Assembly: GCF_028769735.1 (NCBI RefSeq)
Contig: NC_088171.1
Location: 134,091,033 to 134,155,032 of the forward strand
Direction: 5' to 3'
DNA from: Zonotrichia leucophrys gambelii
Taxonomy: Eukaryota > Chordata > Aves > Passeriformes > Passerellidae
DNA: 64,000 bases
Both the position numbers and the translations under genes were made by a program. The notes below the pieces were generated by a model that was not told the DNA's origin, ran no database searches, and saw only the letters and a list, made by a program, of their open reading frames with translations. Within the stretch, counting starts at the first letter, position 1. Every line of letters begins with the position of its first letter. Of this stretch, positions 20,101-33,500 are shown in pieces.

Positions 20101-23100
20101 GGAGGCAAATTTTCCTCTCAGGGAAACACAATGCCTTGAGAGTCCAGACAGCCATAATGGCGCTAAATCCTTTGGAGCTTCATGTTTATCTCACAGCTGG
20201 ATATGCAAAGAGCAAGAGAAAGGACCTTGGAGACCAATGCCTGAGAAGTTAAGTTAATTACATACAGGTAATTCTTAAAAGGTCGTTTCCTACTTAAGCC
20301 ACTGCCAAAAGTCATACACAAAAGTGAAGGAAAGGACAAGTAGATAGTAGTTGAAAACTAAAGCTGAAATCAAACACAGTTCTTCCATAAATTACTGTAG
20401 GGCTGGTATGGTAGGGCAGGATTTTCTCAGACATTCCCATTCTTCAGGGGTCTACATTTCATGAGTGATTGCTTCCTTCTTAAGGAGGTAATTCAACTTT
20501 GCCAAATGATTCAAGAAGGCTTGGCCAGGGAAGTGCTTATGTACTTCCATAGGAACTTACAGACTTGTGCAGTCTTACAAACTGCTTCCAGAGGGACTGA
20601 GATGTCTCTATTTGTTATGGTACTTAGCAATTCTCATCTTTTAATTCAAGAAATATTAGTAAATCAGATCTCAGAGATTAATTATTGCTGCCTTCAGCAG
20701 CTTCCCTTGGAAGCTGAGGAAATTAATTTAAAAAGTCAACTCCTATGAAAGATGTTGGAACATGCTGGCCATCAGATTTACACCTCATTTCATGGTCTTT
20801 TGTTTTGGTGAATTTTGTCTACCTCCACAAAATTTCTCAATAATGAAAGCACCACCAATGAACCAGGCAAAGTCAAACCAGCTAAGAAAACAGATAAACT
20901 CCCAATATTTTCTAGTTTTGTTCAGAAAATTAGTGAGATTAAGAATAAAATTTAAAATTAAAATCTAGCACATTTTAATTATGTGTGTATTAGAATCAGA
21001 GTGCATTTAGAAAACCGTTCTAAAAGTCATGAGCAATCTCTTATTTTCTCTAAGTACATTCTGGGCAATTTTCTCCTGCCTGTAGAAGATTGGCCAAAAG
21101 TTAAAAAACCCCAAACATATACATTTATATTAATAGCTATTGGAACATGAAATCAGATGAGCAAGCAGTTTTCAACATGACCAAAAATGTGTAGCTCAAA
21201 CTTCAAAACACTACTACTGAGCATGAGCATCAACAGGTCTCAAAGGGAGTATTCATAACAGCTTGTACTGTTGGACATTTCCCAATGAGGAAAGCAAACA
21301 AAACAAGATTATGCAGTATGAGGAAACAGCATAAAATAAAATACTCTCAGAAATTATAATACTAAAAACTCAAACAACAGCAACAAAAAATCCACTTTGA
21401 TCTCATCTGAAGCAAACATTTCTCACTCAATAGGAAACAAGCATATTTCTTTTTGGATTTCAAATTCTATGTTTATAAAAACATTTAATGAATTATTGCT
21501 TCACATGCATTACTAGGGTCATGGACTGCCTTTCCCACAGAAGGGACTTGCTCCACCCCCAGCACTACATTCCCACCCCAAAACAAATCACAGAGGAGAT
21601 TTGAGAGAAAAGCTACTGTAGCCGAAATCTAAGGAAAGTATTAAAAAGAGAAGCTAGCAGCTTACCAGAGGGTAGGTGACATGCTTGCTTCTTTTAGCAG
21701 AAGGGCTGCTGGAATAGAACAGTGCCTCTCTAGGGCTGCTGCTCTAAATAAACACCTCTGTTTAACCAGGATAGCTAAGTTAATACCCATATGAATAGCC
21801 TCTTCTCTCACTCACTGCATTACCTGCTATTTTTATTACAGTAGCATGAATATTAAAATCAATGAGAGCTTTCAAGAAAGATCTCAGACTCCTGGAATGT
21901 GGTTTCCCCAAACAGCCTCAGCTGAGGTCATTAGCAGGCAGAAGCAGGCAACTGCTGCTCTCTATTCCTAAGAAAGTTGTGATAGAAGTAAAACTAAAGG
22001 AAAGTTGGGGGAGAAAAATCCTTCATCCATATGTCACTGAAACCATGAATAACTAATGCAGACTAATTCCTTCTTGCCGATTTAGAAAGCCTCAATGGAA
22101 TTTTTACTAACACTACACAAAGATGTTTATTCTGGTGGCATAACTTGCTAAATCAGAAAGTCTTTAAGAGGGATAGACTAGCAAAGAGTTGTAAACTGAA
22201 ATTGATAGGTATTATTCAATTTCAAACTACTAAATGTTTTTCTGGGTGTTTTTTTCCAAATTTTCTTCTAAGTTTAATCTATGCTTTGTTAGATATTAAT
22301 CAACTCGATTATTTTTCTTATTTTCAGAATTATAGATCTGTGTCTTTTATAGTAATTTATGACATGATGCATGAGACACAAAACAGGCTGATCTCGCGTT
22401 AAGATCTTACTTTAATTAAATAAGCTTTAAAAAAAACCCCTAGGATAAGAATAAGCAAAGAAAGAAAGAAATTATTTACCCAGTGTATTCAGTTAGTCTT
22501 CTGAAGTAATAGGTTTTCCTGTGATGTCCTGTAGCAAAGCCAGGATGGTATACAGCATACAAGTAAACATCCAGAAAATAAAACTCTGCTTTTTTGGCAG
22601 AGTGAGAAGTTAATAAATGCAAGATTTAACCGGGATTTTTGTTTTCCGTGAAGAATGATGTACTCACGTGCCAAAGGGCATCTGGAAGGAGCTGATCCAG
22701 CAGGTCAAGAGTCTCGTCACTAGAGCTAAAGCACCAGATAACAGCACTTCATCAGACTGGACCACTAATCACACAGGAAAGTAAAGTATTTGAATCCATG
22801 CACAGATATTCCTCCAACACACCTGAGCAGCCCAACTAGAAAACAAGCAGGAGCATAGAATCATGTTGTACATTCCATCCTGTAACCCACGGTGACCAAA
22901 AGGAATAATAAACACAATACAAATATTTCTTTTTAAAGCCAGCGCTCCTCCTGCTTCTTCATTTTAAAGTAACATCTTGTATAAACATGCTTTTTATGGT
23001 AGACTGAGACAGCTATACAGTTAATGTTTACACAGAAATGGCTGTGTTTCTTTTAAACCCTATTCAAAGCAGGTGTAGGACAAATTCTTTGAATAAACAG

Positions 23101-24941
23101 TTTCAAGTTGTTTTATCTATGAAGGATGAGAGCTCTCTAAGTCTGCCTGCCTGAAAAGATTGCACAATTCCAGCTGCCTGCAAGTTTGTGGTTACGTACA
23201 TTATAATGTAGCAATTCTGGCAATGGGCTTGTTTTGCAGGGATGTTGCTCCTTGTTGGACAAACAGAGGCTGAGCCCCACGTTCCTTAATCAGGGCCTCT
23301 GTCATCTTAAATTCTTTTTCTTCTGCCAGGGCAATTGTTCACAAACTAAAACCTAAAGCCCAGAATATATATTTTCAAGAATGTGTAATTATTTTCACTC
23401 TGAAATTTGAACTTGAGTTTGTCCTGTTTCTGATGTGGGGCACCAAACTGTTTTTCTGATTGTGTGTTATATTGAGGGACTTTGCTATCAGACCACCTTT
23501 ATACAGTCCATTGATCCTGCTCCTGAGCCAGCCTCAGCCCTTTGTTTCAAGTCTGTAGAAGCTGTCTGACCCTCGTGGTTACACACTACTGGACACTTGC
23601 CATAGATTTACAGGAACAGCACATAAATCAACATTGAGCAATCATAAAGCATGCACTGTTCACAAAAAGGATTTTTCCTGAACATTTATTCTGTAAACAC
23701 AAAATCTAGTTCCTTTGCCAAGGAAGATTAAATGTAAATCTTGCATTTTAATGTAAAGAAGTGAATGTGAATGCCTTTGTAACAAGTTTTTCTTACTCAT
23801 TTTTACAGTATTTCAGGACTTGATAAGAATGTTTGCAGTGAAGCTTCTCCTGTACCAACTTACTGTTCACAGTAATTCTTCTGTGTGTCTCAGTTACATA
23901 TAAACACACATTTCCTGATTGAACAGCAAAGTAAGGCATGCTTGCCTTACTAAACCTGTGGCATTTTCTGCCCATGCTTCCATTACTGTTCAGGAAAGCT
24001 TTTCATACTTGCACTGGAAACAAGGCTACTTCAATTATATCCAGAGCCCTCTTCATTCATACCATTGCTCAGCGGCAGCAAACAGCTCAGTGGTGCCCTG
24101 CCAAGTGCTCTGCTTCCTCCTGTTCCATAACTGCCCTCTGTGCCTCAGCCAGCCCGGGCCCCTACAGTGCTCATCCACAACAGATGCACTTACACTGACC
24201 CCTGACTGAAAACACACTGCCAAACACCCTCTACCATCAGCTGCAAGACTCTGAATGGCAAACAAAGGCCACCATTAGTGTCATCTTGGTAAAACCAGAT
24301 CTTTACTTACTTTGCCACGAAGTTGATGCAGGAGAGAATGTAGCTCACAGACCAGCAAACTTCTTCCAAACATATTAACTTCAGGTATGGCAGCAGAACA
24401 CAAGGAGCAACCACTACTCAGTGACAAGATGCTAAAACACCATACAAAATCTAATGCCAACAAACACTAAATAATATGTGTAGTCCTATGTTTCTATTTT
24501 CCCCTTTGTGCATATAAAAAGACATTTCTGCGTGTGCATTTTAAAAGGCTTTCAGTGAGCTGTTACAACTCAGAGAAAAGCTTTTATTGTCAGTCTGAAA
24601 CATCAGCAGCATTTCCCCTTGGAGTGAAAAAAGCAGGAAAATCTGTTAGAAATTGCAATGAAGAAATGAGGAATGTACAAAATACTGTTAAAACAACTGC
24701 AAAACAGCAGAAGTGTCAGTCTGCGGCTCATACTGACTCTCACATGTGTCACCTCCATAAACCCTTTACTCTGTGTGAAGGCCAAGCACAAAACCTCCAC
24801 CTCTCTTCCCCCATGCTGACCCCAAATCATTCTCATTATGCCCTTGTCTGTATTTCTCGAGCTCCAACTGTGGCTACCTCCTCCCTTTCACTCAAGGAGA
24901 TTAGTGTGTTAGAGAGGTGTTGGAGAGAGGTGTTGGAGAGG

Positions 24942-25110
24942 GCTGGTTGATGTTGCCCAGAGCGGTAGTGTCTGACGCCCTGGAAACATTCAAGGTCACA
25001 CTGGCTCTGAGCAACCTGATCCAGCTGAAGGTGTCCCTGACCATGGCAGAAGGGCTAGACAAGCTGACCCTTAGCAGTCCCTTCTAACCAGAACTATTCC
25101 ATGATTGTAT
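24942..25110 (+). mobile_element. CR1 LINE 3' fragment
   Basis: About 170 bp retaining a TTGATGTTGCCCAGAG-like segment, GAGCAACCTGATCCAGCTGA, a GGTGTCCCTGACC motif and the terminal ATTCCATGATTGTATTCCA. An imperfect 13-bp direct repeat (AGAGAGGTGTTGG twice) precedes it at 24911-24936. Confidence 0.8.
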
Positions 25111-26519
25111 TCCATCATGGAGAGAGGCTCAGGGTCCAAGGAAAGAGGAGGGAGATTGGCCTGAGTTTTCATACTGAGTAGCCTCAGGGTTTCCTTGGAG
25201 GGCTGGGTTTTGGCTGGAATGCTCATGGCCTTACAGACATGGGGGTATAATATATTCAGAGCTGGGGGTAGAAAATTACTCTTTCTGCAGCTGTGCCACC
25301 TCACGGGGATGGCACACAAAGAGGAGCAGCCCATAGTGATTGCAGCAGTGTGACAGCACCATTCCTGAATGTGACTCCATAGGGCCACATTTAATTGTAA
25401 TTAAGGGAAACCAAACTAGTTCTGTACTGACAGGCAGGAGTCAACAGGGAGACTTTGAAAGCTGCAGGATGCTCCTTTCCTTGACATAGCTGTCTTACAG
25501 TGGGTTCTCAGGAAAGTTCCTAATACATGAACAATTTTGGACACACATTGAAGAAATCTTACTTCCCACCTTGCAAGACACAAATATTATTTTAAGGACC
25601 AATAATAATGAACAATGTGGCTTAAAATGTGATGTGCAGTGAAACACACAGTTTTGGCACCAGCTTTCCTCAGACCTCTCCCTGCTAGACATCATTAGGT
25701 CTACTCTGGGAAAAGCACAGCCACTCATTGCACCATAGCCCTGATTTCAGCTATTTAACTGGAATTTTTCAGCTTCCAGAGGGAAGCCGGATAAAAGGCA
25801 AATACCCAGTTTATGTCAAAATCTTTCTTTATTTAAAAAAAAAATTAAACCTCTCCTATCCAACAAACTATACATTGTATTCTTGTGATTCAGTTCACAA
25901 AATCATAAAGATATTGAAAAAAGTAAGCTGTTGGCAACCACTAATGACACTGAAGCTTGAATCATTGAAATGGGGCAGGTCTTACATCGCCATAGGTTTT
26001 GAAACAACCATCCCTTAGGATTTTTCATTTATCTGCTCCTTTTTATATTGTAATTTAGGTATATTTCACCATTCTTGTATGTGGAGATTGTATTTTCCCA
26101 AATTTTAAATAGCCTGAGCAGAAATTGTACTTATTTATTAGTGCTTGCAAAAATAATCTGCCTGTGCTGTGTTCTGACAAATTAAAACCAGTAATTTTTT
26201 ACTAGTTTTGAAGTCATCTAGATAAAGTCACTAAGGTCTTGTGAAAGTAACTGAAGAAATACCACATACCTTTTCCTCTTGGGTGGCCTCACCTGTGCCT
26301 CAACATGTTCCTATCCTTCAGACAAAAAGGACAGCAGAGATGTGATCTAGAGGAGGTTAAGGCAGGTGATAGCGGAAGAGACCCCTGCACATTACTTCCA
26401 GCATGGCAGGGCAGGATATGATTGATCTTTGTAAAGACCCAACTACTTATGCAGCTCATCATGTAAATACCAAACATAAAATTGAGTTAGAAGTTTGATC
26501 TAGCAACATGACATGAGAA

Positions 26520-26600
26520 GTATTTATGGCAGATGACAAAGGTAAGGGGTGGTAAGATGGCAGGTGACAAAGGCAAGGCAGATGACCAAGGAAATGTTAA
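26520..26600 (+). repeat. Degenerate short tandem repeat
   Basis: Three imperfect copies of a GGCAGATGACAAAGG-like unit in purine-rich sequence. Confidence 0.5.
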
Positions 26601-27012
26601 AAGGTATTAAGTGAGGATGCCCTTATGTAAGTTCTTCCTGGATCTCATCCTACAATGATTTCAAGAATAGCTGAAGTGTTTATAACCAAACAATGCAAAA
26701 TGCTATAGCTGCAGCCTTTCTCTTATATCACTCCTGAGCAGAACAAAGATGACAAGCACAACATCCTCCTTCCCCTTGGGCTCCTCTTTGGACTAAAATT
26801 CTTCTTATGCTGTGGTCTGAGGCACTTGCTCTGGCAACAAAATGCCATGAATGTTTCCAACAGCCCTGGAAAAGAGCACCTAGGTGTTTTTTTTCCTCCT
26901 CTGTGAGAAAGAGCAGATGGAATGAGAAAAAAATGTTAAGATTACATGCCTCAATCCTGTGAGATGAAAGAAAAGGATGTGTATAAACAGCAAATATGTA
27001 AAATGGTGAACC

Positions 27013-27272
27013 TTTAATGTTTTTCTTTGTCATGTATAAACAAAATACTTTTACAAAATGAGTCAGCAACTGTCAAGTGTTTGGTTTTATGATTGCACTT
27101 CAAATTATTAATTGATTACTGACCAGATGCAGGCTAGAAGAACTCAGGGTCATTTCTGATACTCTTACAAAGGCACAGCAAAGACAAAGCTAAACATAAA
27201 TAAAATACCATATTAGAAACAAGAATCATGTTGTAAGAAATATTCACATGGTTTCATAAAGAAAGAATAAAT
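27013..27272 (-). other. RIPK2: Predicted RIPK2 3' UTR
   Basis: Downstream of the RIPK2 stop on the minus strand, the first polyadenylation-like signal is ATTAAA at 27013-27018. A canonical AATAAA occurs further on at 26134-26139, which would give a longer UTR. Which is used cannot be told from sequence. Confidence 0.4.
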
Positions 27273-27598
27273 TTAAAGATGCAGTCTTTGAGAATTAGAT
27301 ACAATATCTGGATAAGGCTGAAGTCCTAGCTGTTTGTTATCTTTCAACTTCTGTACTATAATTCTGGCAAATTCCTCTCCTTGGCTGTCTGAAGTATCAA
27401 GCAGTTGTCGTACTTTTGATGTCCTTGTAGGTTTGGTGCTTATAAGTTCATAATCTTCTTTCATGAGTAAAAATCTTGATAGAAGAGCATCCAGTGATTG
27501 ATTCAAACATGCTTCAGTCATCTGATCAATAATTTCTTCTCTTTTACTTTGGATCCACTGATGAGCTACATTCTTTTGCATGGTTTCCAATACAAAAT
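27273..27598 (-). CDS. RIPK2: RIPK2 coding exon 11 (CARD and stop)
   Basis: Encodes residues 403-510: [30 protein letters not shown], the KEDYEL segment and the helical end [20 protein letters not shown], then TAA at 27273. Acceptor AATCTCAG before 27598. The tail after PYPDI is 10 residues, shorter than the human tail. Confidence 0.96.
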
Positions 27599-30500
27599 CT
27601 GAGATTGGAAAGGATTAGAAAAAAGGAAGGGATGGTAACTGTCAACAGATATTGCCACAGAACAAAGAACAAGCTGAAAAAAACCTGTTAAAATGATCCA
27701 ATTTGACAAATCTAATGGTTAGAGTATTTATTCTATCTGAATTACAGAATAATTTAGGTTAGAAGGGACCCTCAAGGAAGTGATCTGATGTAATGGCCTG
27801 CTCAAAGCTGGGCCAACTTCAAGGATAACTCAGGTTGCTCAGGGCCTTGTGCAGCTGAATTTTGAGCATCTCCAAGTGCTGGTACTTCTGCAGCCTCCAT
27901 GGGCACCCTGTTCCAGTGTTCAACCCGACCTGGTACTAAAAAGAGACAGGTGGTAAATTCACTTTTCAGGGGGATTTTTATTGCAGATTACTGAAAACAT
28001 CCCTGTGGTTTCCTGGAATTTTTCTCAAGGTGAGGTTTCACACAGTGAAAGGGTGTTGATTCTCATATTTTCAAGAGAGGGATGATGCAACAGATCTTTA
28101 AAAAGTTGCATGTTATTGTGTGGCCCCTCAAAAAATATACCTGAATAATTACTCATTGAAGTTTCCTCTTGTTAAATTTTGTGTTAACTTTTAACAGTTA
28201 TTTGACACAAAAAAATATAATGTAGTGGGCTCCCAAATAACACAGAGGATCATTACAGCTAAGATGCTGACACAGTTGCTGCTTCTCTCCGCCCCACCAT
28301 TGCTAAATGGAAGACTGGAAAGCCTAAAAAGTGAGAAGTGACAGGCAACAAAGTCACTAAGTTTGAGCTAAGTTTTCCTCCTGTTCTGCTGGACTGTAGC
28401 ACTGCAACTGCAGTAGGAAATAGAAATACTATGAGCAGAGGGAATGGGATAAAGAAGACTGATGGCAGCAGGAATCTGATTAGGAGGAGAGAAAAAAACT
28501 AGTAGGTACAGGTACCTGTACTTGGCCACATTTTACACTGTTTTTGCTTACTTTGTAATGTAAGTCTACAAGGACAGAATTACTTAATTTTGCACTCTTA
28601 ATTTGCAATGTTTTGTTTTCATGTGCTGGTGGGTAACAGTTCCAGTTTCCATTTCATACAGACAGACATTCAATGTCAGAACACTTATTGTGGGTGTGGA
28701 GTCAAACAGTGTTTGCCGTACCTGGAGGAATCGGCGATGACCGCAGCACATGGGATGCAGAACTTGGGGCATCTGAAATACCCCTGGCAGGTGAGAGACC
28801 AGCACTGTATGGATGCACAAGCAGTTTGGCACTCTGAGTTACAGACAGATTTTCATCTGTGCTCTGGCTGCTAAGAGAGTGTAGACATCCAGAATTTCCA
28901 TCTTAGACAAAAAAAAAAAAAAAAGACAAAAAAAGACAAAAAAAGAAAAAGAACAAGCTGTATTACTTCTGTGTACAAATAAAATACTCCCATTGGAGAC
29001 TATTTAGAGCATTTTCACAGAAGAAGTTATAAACCAACTACTTTTACATCATATACAATAGATTAGTAATTATACTCAAATTCTGAATATATTTATGTCC
29101 CTCATATTTTACCACGGCTTGACTATGGTATGGGGTCCTGCTTTATTTTAAAGAAATAGAAGTATATGGGAGTATAAATTTGGTAGATGTGAACTTCAAC
29201 AAAAAAGCTCTTTGTAGGGACTAGAAGAATAAAATAAATCCTTTGAGCATTTGGAAAGGTCACTAAAAGTTAGCAGGAAAGCAGAATAATTTATTTTGAA
29301 GAAGTTTGGCAGTGTAACAAAGATGAAAATATTAAAATAAAGATTCAGACTGGGGAAAAGGACTTGAAGAGCAGTGGGAGAAGGTAACATTCAGTGGGAG
29401 GCCAATAGAAGCTTTCTGTAGTCCAACAAAACATGATATGACTTCACAAAAGCTTTATGTAAACTTTTCCAAAGAAAAGTAAAAAGTATTTATATTGGGG
29501 GGGAAGTTGAACAGTTTCTAGCTTTACAATTTTTTTATAGAAGAATTGGTGACAGATATGAAAGCAGCAGTTAAATAACACAAGGAACAGGTAACAAAGA
29601 GCTGGTGAGAAACGAACTACAGGACATGTGCCTAGCCCTGCAAATAGCTCTCATTAGACTTTCACAGTGTCACTTGATAAAGACACAGTAACTAAGACAT
29701 TAACTAAGAACCAGAGATGCAAGAATTCACATGAGCATCTAAACACAGTGAGGTAGCCCCATGGACAACTCGAGATTACCTGTCCAATGGGGAAATCTGA
29801 AGTTGTATTCCCAGCTCTTTCTTGACCTGTAGAAGAATATGTCTGTAAGTACACAGAGCAGGAATAGGAAAATGTGGAAGAAACTCCATTCCCAGTATTT
29901 TAAAATGATGGACTAGAACTCATCGTAACTAGTATTTTATTTAATGAACAAGGCAGAAAGTTGGGCAGAGCTATGCACTGTGAAGCAGCAGATATTATCT
30001 ATGGCATGAAAAAGGGGATTAGGAGACAACACTGTGAGTGAAAGATCATTTCAGGAAAGAATTCCAAGCAGCTGTGCTGGGATGTTATACATTTTTAGAC
30101 ACACAAATTTATTTTCATAACATAAAGACAAAACTACAGGGTTTGTACTGGTATGAGAGAATGAGACCAGTGAACACAGCATAAGAAAATGCAATCATAA
30201 AATCACACAATCGTTTCCATTGGGAAGACCCTGAGATCATCAAGTCCAGCACTGCCAAGTCCACCACTGCCCCATGTCCTGAATGCCATCCAAAAGGATG
30301 TCTAGACATCCTTTAATACCTCCAGGGCTGGTGACTCAACCACTTCCCTGGGCAGCCTGTTCCAATGCTCGACAACTCTTTCCATGAAGAATTTTTTTCT
30401 AATATCCAGTCTAAACCTCCCCTGGCACAACTCAGGGCATTTCCTCTTAGCCTACTGCTTGCTGCTGTTGCTTGTCAGTTAAGAGGCCACAATCTTCTCT

Positions 30501-33500
30501 CAGGAGTTGCAGAGAGCTAAGGAGCAAAATTTCCTCTCTGAGCCTCCTTTTCTCCATGCTAAACAACTCCCTCAAAAAAAATGCTATTGGGAGTTAGTCA
30601 AATGTTATTCAGAAAAAACCAGATTGACTCAAGTTACTCAAAAAGAACCTAGTTGACCTAGAAGAATGGAGTAACAGAAATAGAAAAAGAAGGAAAAATA
30701 TGAGAGATAGACTTTCTGTTTCAAGTTGGGGCTAATGATCAGAAGTGATATGAGGAATAAAAACAACCCCTAAGTAGATTATTCTGTAATGAAGGATCTT
30801 GTGAGAAAGGAAAAATAAAATTCTAAGGTACAGTAAGTAAGGGGGATTTTGTAGACAAAACAAGTTTGTCATGTCTCTCATAATACTACACAGCCTTAAT
30901 TCACTTAAGTCAGAACATGCACCAGGAGGACTAGTTAGGATACTACATGAATAAAGAAGTTTATTTTACAAAGGGATTTCAAAAGAGTGCATCCTGTTCA
31001 TCTAGCAAAACAAACTATATTAAAGGATTACTCTGTATCAGAAATGAAATGGGAAGAGGGAAAAGAGCTGTTTAAGGAAATACCCAAGAAAAGCTCACTA
31101 GGGAAGGGGAAAAAAAAGTAAAATTGAAAAGAAAGGCTGAAGGCTAGAAGACAAGTCTTAACTCTGAAGAAGCAATATTCTGAAAAAGTATTCTAAATGT
31201 ATTGATGGAAAAAACAAGAATCTATAGTCATTAACTCCGCTAGACTCCGTAGTCATTAACTTCTGCCTTCATGCCATGCCAAACTCCTCTCTTGCTAACA
31301 GCTACCTGGAATAGAATTTTCACCTAAAACAATTGCAGGTGAGTTTGAAAAGCAAGATGAATGTCAGTCTTGCTTCCCACTATAACACTACCTGCTGCAG
31401 CTATTGGCAAAGTAATAAACTCTTCTGCAGTTGAGTTTTGTAGGCACTATTTTTACAAGCTTTACAGTATCTATACATAAACACAATAAAGTCTAAGCAA
31501 TGATTCTGTAAAACAACCACCAGCTGACCAATCAGATTAATTGTACCAATAAATCAATAAATTTTCATTGATTCCCTCCACATGCAGACACAACAATTCA
31601 TAACAAGAACCAGCAGCAAGAAAGGCTGACATTTATCATTATCTTATGTAACTACCCTTACAGTCCATGCTCATGCTCAAACTAATATTCCATGTTCTAG
31701 AATTCATCACAACACACTTATTAAGCTAGGTAAATATGAGTTATTCTTCATCTTTGAGGTTTTTATGCTGTATAGATAAATGCTTCAGTTGAGGTACAGC
31801 AAAAGAACCCTGCGCTTGCTTTCTGCCATTTTCCCCAGTAACTGGAAGTCCTTAAGGCTCCTGTAATTTTTTTCACCCAAGTTCCTCCTGTATTTATACC
31901 TTTCTAGTACTCTGAGCAGAAGTTGAAAAATGTGTATGTGTTCAAACAGGAGCTGAAAGAGGAACTGCCTGTGCTCTCCTACCTCTACCAGAGTATCTCT
32001 GGTTTTGCAGCACCTCAGAATACTTTTTGATGACCTTTTTTTTAGCAGTGAAGTCAAAAGTCTTGCCAGCTTTCATACTCCTGGTCCCTGCAATGCCAGA
32101 GAACACTCTATTCTTTTGAAATATGTTTACATTCTGTCAAGGGAAGAAACTTAAATGCAGTTTTAGTTTCACAATGTGTTGCTATTCCACCTGGGTTCTA
32201 TTGTATGCTTCTGGCTTCTGATATCAGCAAAACCTCAAAATTGAGTTTTCTCAGGGAATTTTGCCAACTTTTATTCATAAAAGGGGACATCTACAAAAGA
32301 TCTGTGCAGATACTTTTGCAAAGCAGTCTATTAAAGACATTTTTATTTACTGAATTAAAAATTATCCAGAAACTTGCACTGGAAACTTTGAGCTTACTCA
32401 GTTTCTAGAATGCCTTAAAATATGTAGCCTTTTTTATATTCAGAAGTAGTTAAAACAAAACAAGAACACCAAACAAGAACAAAAACAAACAAAGAAACGA
32501 ACAAACCAAATCAACTAAACTGCTAAGAGCCTGAAGAGACAAGAAAATGTTAGCTCTGCCTTCACAACTCTGAATAGGAAAACTGAACCTGTGAGCTCTA
32601 AAGACTTTTCAGGTGATAGGAACAGAAAATTAAAGCTTAAAAAGGCTAGTTTTTACCCAAAGCACAAAGTTTACAAAAGACATTTTTTTCCTGACATAGA
32701 GAGACCAAATTTTCTACTACACAAATGCAATGTCACAGAGTGAATGTAAAGCTGCAATGGCAACTTAAATTTACACGAAGTCAAGAGTATCTCACCTGAT
32801 GAGAGGATATTACACTGGGGAATAGACTTGAATTTTGATGTATCTGGAGGGATGCTCCGAAGGGGAAGTGGATCACACTCTATGGAGCTAGAATATGTTG
32901 GCTGAAAGAAATCCAGGTGTATATTGAACAGGCACATTAAACAAATATGAAGTTGCAATGTTTTTACAGAGAACTCTTCCATCACCATGTTTTCCCTGCT
33001 ATCTCGACAGACAGCACAATTAAGATATGGCAAATCAAGAGAAAGAATGTAATCCCAATACTTATATATTTTCAAATATGATAGCAATTTTGTATACAAG
33101 GTTAACTAAGAACCAAAAGCAGCAGCATTAAGAATCAAAATATAAATACAAATCTATATTACCCTATACAAGCAAGCTCCATAGAGGTGTAAGGGAGTAG
33201 CAGACAATCTCTCATTATTGGCAGGCATTGTGTGCATTCCTCTTTGAGGGGATCACAGACTCACAGAATATGTAGAGTGGGAAGAGACCCACAAGGATCA
33301 TCAAGTCCAACTGGTGGAGCACCCCAAGAATCATTTGCCCAAGAGCACTGTGTAAACACTTAAACTCTGCTGGGCTTGGTGCTGTGATAAATTCCCTAGG
33401 GAGCCAGTTCCAGTACCTGTTTGCGCTCTGGGTGAAGAACCTTTTTCAGGTATCCAACCTAAACCTCCCCTGGACAGCTCCATGCCATATTTAGAGCTTT

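Larger units (their letters stand above)
16269..27012. other. Intergenic interval between the transporter and RIPK2
   Basis: About 10.7 kb, including the unmapped 5' UTR exon(s) and promoter of the transporter. No coding similarity was recognised; open frames up to 138 codons (24534-24950) look like chance. A GC-richer patch at 16970-17135 and a CR1 fragment at about 24.9-25.1 kb are listed separately. Confidence 0.6.
28773..32795 (-). other. RIPK2: RIPK2 intron 9
   Basis: A 4-kb AT-rich intron with an A-rich simple repeat (28909-28954), one CR1 copy (30196-30573) and an AAAC-rich tract (32451-32520). No additional exon was identified. Confidence 0.7.

Noticed and set aside
24534..24950. 138-codon plus-strand frame in the intergenic interval
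   Set aside because: No recognisable similarity and it runs up to the repeat and CR1 start at its 3' end; treated as chance.
28722..28788. Alternative acceptor for RIPK2 exon 10, 14 bases upstream (CCTGCCAG)
   Set aside because: Using it makes exon 10 end in phase 0 and puts the CARD exon out of frame.
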